NCBI GenBank assembly: GCA_001914195.1
Contig: MKYF01000033.1
Location: 3,287-67,286 of the forward strand
Source: Streptococcus mitis
GTDB taxonomy: Bacteria; Bacillota; Bacilli; Lactobacillales; Streptococcaceae
DNA length: 64,000 bases
Direction: 5' to 3'
A program made the translations under genes and the position numbers. The notes beneath the pieces are model-generated. The model was not told where the DNA came from and did no database searches. It saw nothing but the letters and a program-made list of their open reading frames with translations. Of this stretch, positions 15,578-23,496 are shown piece by piece (positions within the stretch are counted from its first letter, which is position 1; the number at the start of each line of letters is the position of its first letter).

Positions 15578-17800
15578 CTATTCTTTTTCCATTAAAAAGT
15601 CATAAATTTCTTGCACGGTACCCAGCGCCATCATTTCTTGGTCCTTGACGGTTTGTTTGAGATTTTGGTAAATCTGACTTTCTCCAATTTCCCGCTTTGG
15701 TGCCTCTTTATTGACCGTCATGACACCATCTTTGATCATCACAAAGCCTAGTTCTTCAAACACTTGAATCATCTTGACCAGCAAGATTTGTTGGATATTG
15801 AGATAAGTCGCTAAATCCTTGAGCTTATAGCGAATATCAAACTCTGGAAACTGGTAGATGGTCTTGTACAATTTAGCAAACTGCTCTCTAGTCCCATAGC
15901 CTGTTAGATAATAGGCCTTGTAAATGTCATTTTTGAAATAGACAGCAGAGAAATTCTGTTCCTGAAAAATGGTCTTCAGCTGAGTAATATCCTCAGGAAT
16001 GGTTTTCACGACAATAGCTTCACTAGCCGCTAGATTTGGCACTTCTCCAGCAAAATCCAAGACTGGAACCCCTTCTGGCAAGACTGCATTTTTTCCACGA
16101 ATGTTAAAAAGTTGAACACCCTCCACACGTGCATCCACCATCATCAACTGGAGGGCAGTTTGACCATTCCATTGATTGACAGACAATTTGACTGCCAGCT
16201 CTAGATTCTTGGTTTGAGAAAACTCTGTCGCCCATCTGCCTTGACCGAAGGCTACCACTTCAAAACTCGCTTCCCCCTTAGAGATTTTCAGCTTGAGATG
16301 GGCATTGCCTGCCCCCATGGTACGGGCACTTTCAACCTGAAAATCCTTAATATAAAAGACTGGTTTCTGATTGTCCATTCCAAAGGGAGCTAAACGTTCA
16401 AAATTCTTGACTGTTTCAAGACTCAAAGTCTCCAAATCCAGCTCTTCATCTAAGTTTAACTTATTCTTGCCACTAACATCTGCACCTTTTTCACGGACAT
16501 AATCTTCCAAGACCTGAGATAAATCTGAAAGTTTCTCAACTTCCAGCGTCATACCCGCTGCACCAGCATGGCCGCCAAAGGCTATAAAGAGGTCACGATG
16601 GGGATCCAGGGCTTCAAAAATATCGACCGCTTCCACACTACGAGCACTACCCTTGGCACGACCGTCTTCTATATTAAGAACGATGACTGTCTGTCCCAAT
16701 TCTTCCAACAAACGACCAGCCACGATACCTAGAACCCCAGGATTCCAGCCTTCCTTGGCCAAGACCTGAACCTTCTTCTCAGGATCCACCATGTTCTTGG
16801 CTTCTTCATAGATTGACTGGACGATTTCCTTGCGCTCTTCGTTTTTCTGATGAATCATAAGGGCAATCTCATGCGCTTCCTCGTCGTCAAATCCAGTCAA
16901 CAAATCAATGGCAGGATTGGGATCATCCAAGCGGCCCAAGGCATTCAAACGAGGGGCAATCTGGAAACCAACTGTCTCTTCTGTCACCTCGTTAGCAGCA
17001 ATGCCAGCCATGCCCAGCATTTCTTGTAGACCAATACGCTGAGTGTGTCCCAACATTTCCAGACCATACTGAACCAAGATACGGTTCTCATCTGTCAAAC
17101 TAACCATATCAGCAATGGTACCAATAGCGACCAAATCAAGCAATTCCACTTGTACTTCTTCTAAAAGGGCACAAGCCAGCTTGAAGGCCACTCCGCAACC
17201 AGCCAAATATTTGAAAGGATAATCCGCATCTGGATGTTCAGGGTGAACGATGGCATAGGCATCAGGCAGGGTTTCAGGCATAGAATGATGGTCGGTCACA
17301 ATGACATCTACTCCCATAGACTGGGCCAATTCAATAGCCTCATGACCAGCAACCCCATTGTCCACCGTCACAATCAAAGAAATCCCTTCTTGCTCAATAA
17401 AGTATCTATAAACACTAGCATTTGGACCATATCCATCAGTAAAACGATTGGGCAAGTAAACACGGCACTCAGCGCCAAGCTGTTCCAAACTTTCCTTCAC
17501 AATAGAAGCCGAAGTCATACCATCCGCATCATAATCACCGTAAACGAGGATATTTTCCCCTTCTTCAATGGCCTGACGAATCCGTTCCACTGCCTTGTCC
17601 ATATCATGGAGCAGATAAGGGTCATGCAAGTCCTCCAAGGAAGGTTCTAAAAACTTCTTCAGACTTTCTTGGTTCTGAATCCCTCTTTCAAATAATAACC
17701 GAGCCACCTCAGGACCCAGTCCAGCCTTCTTGGCTATCTTTGTAAAATCCGCATCTTCAACCTGCGGGGCAAATTGCCATTTATAAGTAGGTGTTATCAA
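15578..17800 (-). CDS. recJ: Single-stranded-DNA-specific exonuclease RecJ
   Basis: RecJ is a 5'-3' ssDNA exonuclease of recombination and repair. It has DHH phosphoesterase motifs: VYGDYDADGMTS with the Asp cluster, TVDNGVAG, TDHHSMPE, and the DHHA1 GGHAGAAGMT segment. A long C-terminal domain follows. The start is uncertain. TTG at 17800 gives 740 residues beginning ITPTYKWQFAP; GTG at 17812 gives 744. The longer ATG start at 17944 lies upstream of a TGTTATAAT extended -10 at 17837-17845 and is unlikely. It is divergent from the ABC transporter operon. Confidence 0.93.
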   Translation of the reverse strand: MITPTYKWQFAPQVEDADFTKIAKKAGLGPEVARLLFERGIQNQESLKKFLEPSLEDLHDPYLLHDMDKAVERIRQAIEEGENILVYGDYDADGMTSASIVKESLEQLGAECRVYLPNRFTDGYGPNASVYRYFIEQEGISLIVTVDNGVAGHEAIELAQSMGVDVIVTDHHSMPETLPDAYAIVHPEHPDADYPFKYLAGCGVAFKLACALLEEVQVELLDLVAIGTIADMVSLTDENRILVQYGLEMLGHTQRIGLQEMLGMAGIAANEVTEETVGFQIAPRLNALGRLDDPNPAIDLLTGFDDEEAHEIALMIHQKNEERKEIVQSIYEEAKNMVDPEKKVQVLAKEGWNPGVLGIVAGRLLEELGQTVIVLNIEDGRAKGSARSVEAVDIFEALDPHRDLFIAFGGHAGAAGMTLEVEKLSDLSQVLEDYVREKGADVSGKNKLNLDEELDLETLSLETVKNFERLAPFGMDNQKPVFYIKDFQVESARTMGAGNAHLKLKISKGEASFEVVAFGQGRWATEFSQTKNLELAVKLSVNQWNGQTALQLMMVDARVEGVQLFNIRGKNAVLPEGVPVLDFAGEVPNLAASEAIVVKTIPEDITQLKTIFQEQNFSAVYFKNDIYKAYYLTGYGTREQFAKLYKTIYQFPEFDIRYKLKDLATYLNIQQILLVKMIQVFEELGFVMIKDGVMTVNKEAPKREIGESQIYQNLKQTVKDQEMMALGTVQEIYDFLMEKE

Positions 17801-17836
17801 AAAGACATCCACTCTTTCTAAGAATTCTATTGCTTC

Positions 17837-17845
17837 ATTATAACA
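17837..17845 (-). promoter_or_regulatory. recJ extended -10
   Basis: The minus strand reads TGTTATAAT. Transcription would start near 17830 and leave a leader of about 30 nt before the TTG. This argues against the far-upstream ATG. Confidence 0.5.
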
Positions 17846-17912
17846 CGATTTAGGCTTTTTCTCTATCCGGATTGCTTTTTTATAAAATTTTAGTGAATTT
17901 TTAAGATATGAT

Positions 17913-17941
17913 TTGACAAGAAAAATCTTTTGGTGTAAAAT
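17913..17941 (+). promoter_or_regulatory. Strong sigma-A promoter of the amino-acid ABC operon
   Basis: TTGACA at 17913-17918, a 17-nt spacer, and TAAAAT at 17936-17941. The first gene starts 34 nt further on after AAAGGAG. Confidence 0.85.
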
Positions 17942-17975
17942 CATGTTATAAAATCTAACACAAAGGAGATTCCTT

Positions 17976-18734
17976 ATGGCTTTAGTAGAATTTGAACACG
18001 TCGAAAAATATTACGGAGACTACCACGCACTCCGCGACATCAATCTCCGTTTTGAAAAAGGACAAGTCGTTGTCCTACTCGGACCATCTGGTTCTGGGAA
18101 ATCCACTCTTATCCGTACCATCAATGGTTTAGAGGCTGTCGACAAGGGAAGTCTTCTAGTCAATGGCCACCAAGTTGCTGGTGCCAACCAGAAAGATTTA
18201 GTTCCTCTTCGCAAGGAAGTCGGCATGGTTTTCCAGCATTTTAACCTCTATCCGCACAAAACAGTGTTAGAAAACGTAACACTGGCACCCGTAAAAGTTC
18301 TAGGAATTGATAAAAAAGAAGCTGAAAAAACAGCCCAAAAATATCTGGAATTTGTAAATATGTGGGACAAGAAAGATTCTTATCCAGCCATGCTATCTGG
18401 TGGACAAAAACAACGGATTGCCATCGCACGTGGACTCGCTATGCATCCTGAACTCCTCCTCTTTGATGAGCCAACATCTGCTCTTGACCCTGAAACCATC
18501 GGCGATGTTCTAGCAGTTATGCAAAAATTAGCCCACGAGGGTATGAATATGATTGTCGTGACTCATGAAATGGGCTTTGCCCGTGAAGTTGCTGACCGCA
18601 TCATCTTTATGGCTGACGGAGAAGTTTTGGTAGATACGACCGATGTCGATGACTTTTTCGACAATCCAAGTGAACCTCGTGCTCAACAATTCCTCAGCAA
18701 AATCATCAACCACGAAAGTGACAAAGTCAAATAA
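17976..18734 (+). CDS. Polar amino acid ABC transporter ATPase (GlnQ type)
   Basis: This 252-residue ABC ATPase powers uptake of a polar amino acid, probably glutamine or glutamate. Walker A GPSGSGKST is near residue 34, the Q-loop QHFNLYPH near 85, the signature LSGGQKQR near 139, and Walker B LLLFDEPTSAL near 160, with the switch His in VVTHEMGF. It is first in a four-gene plus-strand operon with binding protein and two permeases, behind a strong promoter. The substrate is inferred from the family. Confidence 0.93.
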   Translation: MALVEFEHVEKYYGDYHALRDINLRFEKGQVVVLLGPSGSGKSTLIRTINGLEAVDKGSLLVNGHQVAGANQKDLVPLRKEVGMVFQHFNLYPHKTVLENVTLAPVKVLGIDKKEAEKTAQKYLEFVNMWDKKDSYPAMLSGGQKQRIAIARGLAMHPELLLFDEPTSALDPETIGDVLAVMQKLAHEGMNMIVVTHEMGFAREVADRIIFMADGEVLVDTTDVDDFFDNPSEPRAQQFLSKIINHESDKVK

Positions 18735-18744
18735 GGAGGCACCT

Positions 18745-19539
18745 ATGAAAAAGAAATTCTTTTTATCAGCATTATTGATTAGCCTTTTCGGCCTTGCTGC
18801 TACAAAACCAGTCCAGGCTGATACCAGCGTCGCAGATATTCAAAAAAGAGGCGAGCTAGTTGTCGGTGTCAAACAAGACGTTCCCAACTTTGGCTATAAG
18901 GACCCCAAGACAGGAACCTATTCTGGTATCGAAACAGACTTGGCCAAGATGGTAGCTGATGAGCTCAAGGTCAAGGTTCGCTATGTACCTGTTACAGCGC
19001 AAACTCGTGGACCTCTCCTAGACAATGAACAGGTCGATATGGATATCGCGACCTTTACCATCACAGACGAACGCAAAAAACTCTACAACTTTACCAGCCC
19101 CTACTACACAGACGCTTCTGGCTTTTTGGTCAATAAGTCTGCCAAAATCAAAAGCATTGAGGACCTAAACGGCAAAACCATCGGAGTTGCCCAAGGTTCC
19201 ATTACCCAACGCTTGATTACCGAACTAGGTAAAAAGAAAGGCCTGACCTTTAAATTCGTCGAACTTGGTTCCTACCCAGAATTGATTACTTCCCTTCATG
19301 CTCACCGTATTGATGCCTTTTCCGTTGACCGCTCGATTCTATCTGGCTACATCAGCAAACGCACAGTACTACTAGATGATAGTTTCAAGCCATCTGACTA
19401 CGGTATTGTTACCAAGAAATCAAATACCGAGCTCAACGACTATCTTGATAACTTGGTTACCAAATGGAGCAAGGATGGTAGTTTGCAAAAACTTTATGAC
19501 CGTTACAAACTTAAACCATCTAGCCATACTGCAAATTAA
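18745..19539 (+). CDS. Amino acid ABC transporter substrate-binding protein, no lipobox
   Basis: This SBP family-3 protein of 264 residues would capture the amino acid for the adjacent permeases. The N-terminus MKKKFFLSALLISLFGLAA followed by TKPVQA-DTS is a signal peptide with an AxA-like site. There is no Cys, so it is not a standard lipoprotein. The binding domain includes GVKQDVPNFGYKDP and GKTIGVAQGS segments. The ATG at 18745 after AAGGAGG is correct; a longer frame runs back into the ATPase gene. How it stays at the cell surface is not evident from sequence. Confidence 0.92.
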   Translation: MKKKFFLSALLISLFGLAATKPVQADTSVADIQKRGELVVGVKQDVPNFGYKDPKTGTYSGIETDLAKMVADELKVKVRYVPVTAQTRGPLLDNEQVDMDIATFTITDERKKLYNFTSPYYTDASGFLVNKSAKIKSIEDLNGKTIGVAQGSITQRLITELGKKKGLTFKFVELGSYPELITSLHAHRIDAFSVDRSILSGYISKRTVLLDDSFKPSDYGIVTKKSNTELNDYLDNLVTKWSKDGSLQKLYDRYKLKPSSHTAN

Positions 19540-19551
19540 GGAGGATACCCT

Positions 19552-20229
19552 ATGACAGATTTATCATCTTGGACAGCCTATTTTCAGGATTTTGGCCAAT
19601 TTTTCAATGGTTTCCTCTTCACCCTTGCCCTAGCGATCGGATCCTTTATCCTCGCCATGGTCTTGGGCATCTTCTTTGGAGCCATGTCAACCAGCAAACG
19701 TCCGATTTTGCGCATTTTGGCTCGCATCTTTGTTGAATTTTACCAAAACACTCCCCTCTTGGTGCAGTTTGTTATCGTTTTTTATGGCCTACCTCTTATC
19801 AGTGACCATATCATCATGATTCCGATTTATTGGACAGCTGTTCTCTGCGTAGGACTCTATCACGGCGCCTATATCGCTGAGGTTATTCGCTCAGGCATTC
19901 AGTCTATTCCTAGCGGTCAGATGGAGGCCGCCCTGTCGCAAGGTTTTACCTATATCAGCGCCATGCGCTTGATTATCTTGCCTCAGGCCTTTCGTATCAT
20001 TCTCCCTCCTTTGACCAACCAAATCGTCAACCTCATCAAGAATACCTCGACAGTTGCTATCATCTCTGGAGTGGACTTGATGTTTGTGACCAAGTCTTGG
20101 TCAGCCCTCAACGGAAATTACATCCCAGCATTTTTAGGCGCTGCTCTTCTCTACTTTTCTCTTTGCTTCCCTGTTGCCCAGTTTGGTCGCAAGATGGAGC
20201 AAGCCAACAAAAAAGCCTATTCACTTTAG
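19552..20229 (+). CDS. Amino acid ABC transporter permease 1 (HisM/GlnP type)
   Basis: This inner-membrane permease of 225 residues has about five hydrophobic helices. The N-terminal FNGFLFTLALAIGSF helix and the EFYQNTPLLVQ motif are typical. The cytoplasmic EAA loop reads EAALSQGFTYISAMRLIILPQA near 124-145 and contacts the ATPase. It starts 12 nt after the binding-protein stop behind AAGGAGG. It probably forms a heterodimer with the next gene product. Confidence 0.93.
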   Translation: MTDLSSWTAYFQDFGQFFNGFLFTLALAIGSFILAMVLGIFFGAMSTSKRPILRILARIFVEFYQNTPLLVQFVIVFYGLPLISDHIIMIPIYWTAVLCVGLYHGAYIAEVIRSGIQSIPSGQMEAALSQGFTYISAMRLIILPQAFRIILPPLTNQIVNLIKNTSTVAIISGVDLMFVTKSWSALNGNYIPAFLGAALLYFSLCFPVAQFGRKMEQANKKAYSL

Positions 20230-20238
20230 GAGGTTACT

Positions 20239-20898
20239 ATGGAATCCATTTTAGAAGTTTTGACCCCAGATAACCTAGTCTTTATCTTTAAAGGATTTGG
20301 CTTGACCCTCTATATTTCTCTGATTGCCATTGTCCTCTCTACCCTTATCGGTACAGTTCTAGCGGTCATGAGAAATGGGAAAAATCCTATCTTGCGTATT
20401 ATTTCCAGCATTTACATCGAATTTGTACGTAATGTTCCCAACCTTCTCTGGATTTTCACTATCTTTTTAGTGTTCAAGATGAAGTCCACTCCAGCTGGTA
20501 TCACTGCCTTCACCCTCTTTACCTCAGCAGCCTTAGCTGAAATTATCCGAGGCGGTCTCAATGCCGTGGACAAGGGCCAGTATGAAGCAGGAATGTCGCA
20601 AGGATTCACCTCTATGCAAATCCTCTACCACATTATTCTCCCACAGGCTATCCGTAAAATGCTGCCAGCCATCATTTCTCAGTTTGTGACCGTGATTAAG
20701 GATACCAGTCTTCTCTACTCTGTTATCGCCCTACAAGAGCTCTTTGGAGCCAGCCAAATTCTCATGGGCCGTTATTTCGAACCAGAGCAAGTCTTCAGTC
20801 TTTATATCCTGATTGCCCTCATCTACTTCAGCTTTAACCTAGCAATTTCTAGCCTATCTCATATGCTAGCAAAACGTTGGCAACAAGCTGTAGAATAA
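20239..20898 (+). CDS. Amino acid ABC transporter permease 2
   Basis: This second permease has 219 residues and the same architecture as permease 1. It carries EFVRNVPNLLWIF in the position of EFYQNTPLLVQ, and an EAA loop EAGMSQGFTSMQILYHIILPQA near 115-136. It is last in the operon, 9 nt after permease 1, with AGGAGG as ribosome site. A hairpin terminator follows at once. Two distinct permeases support a heterodimeric transmembrane channel. Confidence 0.93.
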   Translation: MESILEVLTPDNLVFIFKGFGLTLYISLIAIVLSTLIGTVLAVMRNGKNPILRIISSIYIEFVRNVPNLLWIFTIFLVFKMKSTPAGITAFTLFTSAALAEIIRGGLNAVDKGQYEAGMSQGFTSMQILYHIILPQAIRKMLPAIISQFVTVIKDTSLLYSVIALQELFGASQILMGRYFEPEQVFSLYILIALIYFSFNLAISSLSHMLAKRWQQAVE

Positions 20899-20906
20899 CA
20901 AATTAG

Positions 20907-20930
20907 CTCTCCAGTTCAATTGGAGAGTTT
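20907..20930 (+). terminator. Terminator of the amino-acid ABC operon
   Basis: CTCTCCA pairs with TGGAGAG and is followed by TTTTTT on the plus strand, about 9 nt after the last stop codon. Confidence 0.8.
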
Positions 20931-20942
20931 TTTCTACGCAAT

Positions 20943-20982
20943 CTCAAAAAACACTGCCAGATTTCTCTAGCAGTGTTTTGAG
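20943..20982 (-). terminator. Terminator after msmK
   Basis: CTCAAAACACTGC pairs with GCAGTGTTTTTTGAG read on the minus strand, with an internal T-run. It ends 12 nt from the msmK stop codon. Confidence 0.7.
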
Positions 20983-20993
20983 TTTTATTTATC

Positions 20994-22124
20994 TTAGTAA
21001 ACTGTTCTTTCAGTTTCTACATCGAAGAAGTGTGCTTTGTTCAAGTCAAATCCAAGTTCAACTGTTGCACCTGTTTGCAAGTAGTCACGAGCATCCACTT
21101 TGGCAACAAATTCGTCTTTACCAACTTGGCAGTAAAGGTGAGATTCTGAACCAAGCAATTCTGATACAGAGATAGTAGCTTTGACAACTGATTCTGGGAA
21201 TGTTTCAAGAAAAGCAGGTTCTGCATTTACGTCTTCTGGACGGATACCGAAGATCAATTCTTTACCTTCGTAGCCTTTTTCACGAAGAACTTTCAATGCT
21301 CCTTCTGGCACTTTCAAGCGGAATCCGTCAGAAATAATTTCGCTACCAACCAATTTCACATTGATGAAGTTCATTGCTGGGCTTCCGATGAATCCTGCAA
21401 CGAATTTATTAACTGGGTTTTTGTAAACTTCTTGAGGAGTACCGATTTGTTCAACACGTCCGATAGTACCTGTACCAGCAGGGTTCTTAGTTGCTGACAT
21501 GATAACGATACGGTCTGCAAGTGTCATCGCTTCAGTTTGGTCGTGAGTTACGTAGATAGTTGTAGCTCCGATACGACGGTGAATTTTCGCAATTTCAGCA
21601 CGCATAGATACACGAAGTTTGGCATCCAAGTTTGACAAAGGTTCGTCCATCAAGAACACTTTTGCATCACGGACAATCGCACGTCCCATGGCAACACGTT
21701 GACGTTGACCACCAGAAAGGTCAGCAGGTTTACGTTCCAAGAACTCTTTCAATCCAAGGATTTCAGCTGCTTCTTGTACACGTTTGTCGATATCTTCCTT
21801 GCTGTATTTACGTAATTTCAAACCGAAAGCCATGTTATCGTATACAGTCATGTGTGGGTAAAGAGCGTAGTTTTGGAATACCATGGCAATGTCACGGTCT
21901 TTTGGAGCTACGTCGTTGACAACCACGCCATCGATAGATGCAGTACCTTCTGTGATGTCTTCAAGACCTGCAATCATACGAAGAGTTGTTGATTTACCAC
22001 ATCCTGAAGGACCTACGAAAACGATAAATTCTTTGTCTTTGATGTCCAAGTTGAAGTCTTCAACTGAATAGTGTTCGCTGTTTGGATATTTTTTGTAAAT
22101 ATTTTTAAGATTCAATTCTACCAT
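20994..22124 (-). CDS. msmK: Multi-sugar ABC transporter ATPase MsmK
   Basis: This ABC ATPase of 376 residues belongs to the MalK/MsmK type. It is known in streptococci to be a shared energy unit for several sugar importers (raffinose, maltodextrins, sialic acid). Walker A GPSGCGKST is near residue 38, signature LSGGQRQR near 136, and Walker B VFLMDEPLSNLDAK near 155. A C-terminal TOBE/regulatory domain includes IFGIRPEDV. It is a solitary gene with no sugar permease nearby, consistent with the shared role. A catabolite-response-like site overlaps its promoter. Confidence 0.94.
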   Translation of the reverse strand: MVELNLKNIYKKYPNSEHYSVEDFNLDIKDKEFIVFVGPSGCGKSTTLRMIAGLEDITEGTASIDGVVVNDVAPKDRDIAMVFQNYALYPHMTVYDNMAFGLKLRKYSKEDIDKRVQEAAEILGLKEFLERKPADLSGGQRQRVAMGRAIVRDAKVFLMDEPLSNLDAKLRVSMRAEIAKIHRRIGATTIYVTHDQTEAMTLADRIVIMSATKNPAGTGTIGRVEQIGTPQEVYKNPVNKFVAGFIGSPAMNFINVKLVGSEIISDGFRLKVPEGALKVLREKGYEGKELIFGIRPEDVNAEPAFLETFPESVVKATISVSELLGSESHLYCQVGKDEFVAKVDARDYLQTGATVELGFDLNKAHFFDVETERTVY

Positions 22125-22156
22125 GAGGTGAACTCCTTTTGTCTTTTGATAGTTTT

Positions 22157-22179
22157 ATTATAGATGAAAACGCTTTACA
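22157..22179 (-). promoter_or_regulatory. msmK promoter with overlapping cre-like site
   Basis: On the minus strand TATAAT (22162-22157) is immediately preceded by a cre-like element at 22179-22165 matching about 12 of 14 positions of the CcpA consensus. Binding there would repress transcription in preferred sugars. Confidence 0.6.
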
Positions 22180-22205
22180 TTTCTATGGCAAGGTGACCAA
22201 AAAAA

Positions 22206-22238
22206 CAAAAAAGTTCTGTGCAACTTGCACAAAACTTT
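22206..22238 (-). terminator. Terminator of the pnp-cysE-cysS operon
   Basis: On the minus strand AAAGTTTTGTGC pairs with GCACAGAACTTT, followed by TTTGTTTTTTTGG. The stem touches the stop codon of the last gene. Confidence 0.8.
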
Positions 22239-23106
22239 AGAGAATATCTGGTAAAATCAATTGATAACACAGGGTCAGGTCAGTCAATTCCTTCAACTGT
22301 AGCCCTGTCAATTCTTCCCATTTATCAATCTTGTATTGGAGAGAATTGCGGTGCAGATAGAGTTGCTGGGCTGTTTTAGTCAGAACAGCACTGTTTTCCC
22401 AAAGAGAAAGGATAATTTCCTGAATCTGATCCTGATCCAAGATCATCTGGTGCAGGCATTCTTTAATGACTCTCAGGTCCACAAGCCTTTCCCCCATACT
22501 CCAAAGATAGAGTTGTGAAAAGGTATGAACACCTTGGTGACCCTGACGCCACCAAGTCTTAAACAAATCCCGCTCCGCTTTGATTAAGTCTGACAGAGCT
22601 TGATGTGCTGCCTGAGACCAAACTTGGCCTAACATGATAGACAAACGCAGTCCAAAGTCATACTCAACCGCTTCAATCGTATCAGATAAGATTGAGCGGA
22701 CAGAGGTATACTTATCTTGTTGAAGCACGAAAACATAATCCTGAGCTCCGACCTGAAGCACCGTCTGACAGTTAGGAAAAAGAGTTCGCATCATGTCTAA
22801 CCAAGAGGCTAGATTTTCCTGTTGAAAATAGGAAAGATGGCAATAAACCAACTGAATCTTTTTGAAAGCTTGCGGTGCTTGCCCCTTCCCCTCAATCAAA
22901 AAAGAATACCAAGGATTGAGCGAACGAGCCTGCTCCTGCTGGGTCAAAAGTGAAATCAACTGCTTTTCACGCTCACTGAGCCCAGTTTCCTCCAGCAAAA
23001 TCCACTGCTGAGAAGCTACAGGAAGAGTTAAGTAACCCTCTTTCTCTACTGGTTGGTCTGAAATCTGAGCCTCAGGAAACCAGTCTTGTAGTTCTTTTGC
23101 CATCAT
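22237..23106 (-). CDS. PucR/CdaR-type helix-turn-helix regulator
   Basis: This 289-residue protein has a C-terminal PucR-type helix-turn-helix (AQQLYLHRNSLQYKIDKWEE near 243-262), the hallmark of CdaR/PucR transcription factors. The N-terminal 230 residues resemble a sensing domain with weak similarity only, so the ligand is unknown. The ATG at 23106 follows GGAGG with 8-nt spacing. It starts 3 nt after the mrnC stop and is the last gene of the long operon. Its target genes cannot be read. Confidence 0.78.
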   Translation of the reverse strand: MMAKELQDWFPEAQISDQPVEKEGYLTLPVASQQWILLEETGLSEREKQLISLLTQQEQARSLNPWYSFLIEGKGQAPQAFKKIQLVYCHLSYFQQENLASWLDMMRTLFPNCQTVLQVGAQDYVFVLQQDKYTSVRSILSDTIEAVEYDFGLRLSIMLGQVWSQAAHQALSDLIKAERDLFKTWWRQGHQGVHTFSQLYLWSMGERLVDLRVIKECLHQMILDQDQIQEIILSLWENSAVLTKTAQQLYLHRNSLQYKIDKWEELTGLQLKELTDLTLCYQLILPDIL

Positions 23107-23109
23107 ATC

Positions 23110-23496
23110 CTAGTCCTCCACTTTTTGGATGCACCAAGAAATCAAGCTCTCAAGACGTTCCAGATTTTCAGTCATATGAAGATAGCCCATGACTGCTTCA
23201 AAACCTGTAGACATACGGTAAGTCACCACATCGGCATTTTTAGCCTTTGTGTGGCTATTAGTATTGCGACCACGTTTGTAGATTTCTTCTTCTTTTTCCG
23301 TTAAGACCCGCTCATCTAACATAAGGGAAATCAAGCGAGCCTGAGCTTTGGCTGACACATACTTGGTCGCCTCTTGATGGAGTTTATTGGGTTTGGTCAT
23401 GCCTTTGAGGATGAGGTGACGACGTATATACATAGAATACACCGCATCTCCTTCAAAGGCTAGCGCAATCCCGTTAATGAGATTGACATCAATCAC
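23110..23496 (-). CDS. mrnC: Mini-ribonuclease III
   Basis: This 128-residue protein is an RNase III catalytic domain without the dsRNA-binding domain, known to mature 23S rRNA precursor ends. The nuclease signature appears as NGIALAFEGDAVYSMYIRRHL near residues 8-28, and the second acidic patch as FEAVMGYLHMT near 99-109. Its start overlaps the end of cysS by 8 nt, the order also seen in Bacillus. Function follows from the family. Confidence 0.93.
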   Translation of the reverse strand: MIDVNLINGIALAFEGDAVYSMYIRRHLILKGMTKPNKLHQEATKYVSAKAQARLISLMLDERVLTEKEEEIYKRGRNTNSHTKAKNADVVTYRMSTGFEAVMGYLHMTENLERLESLISWCIQKVED

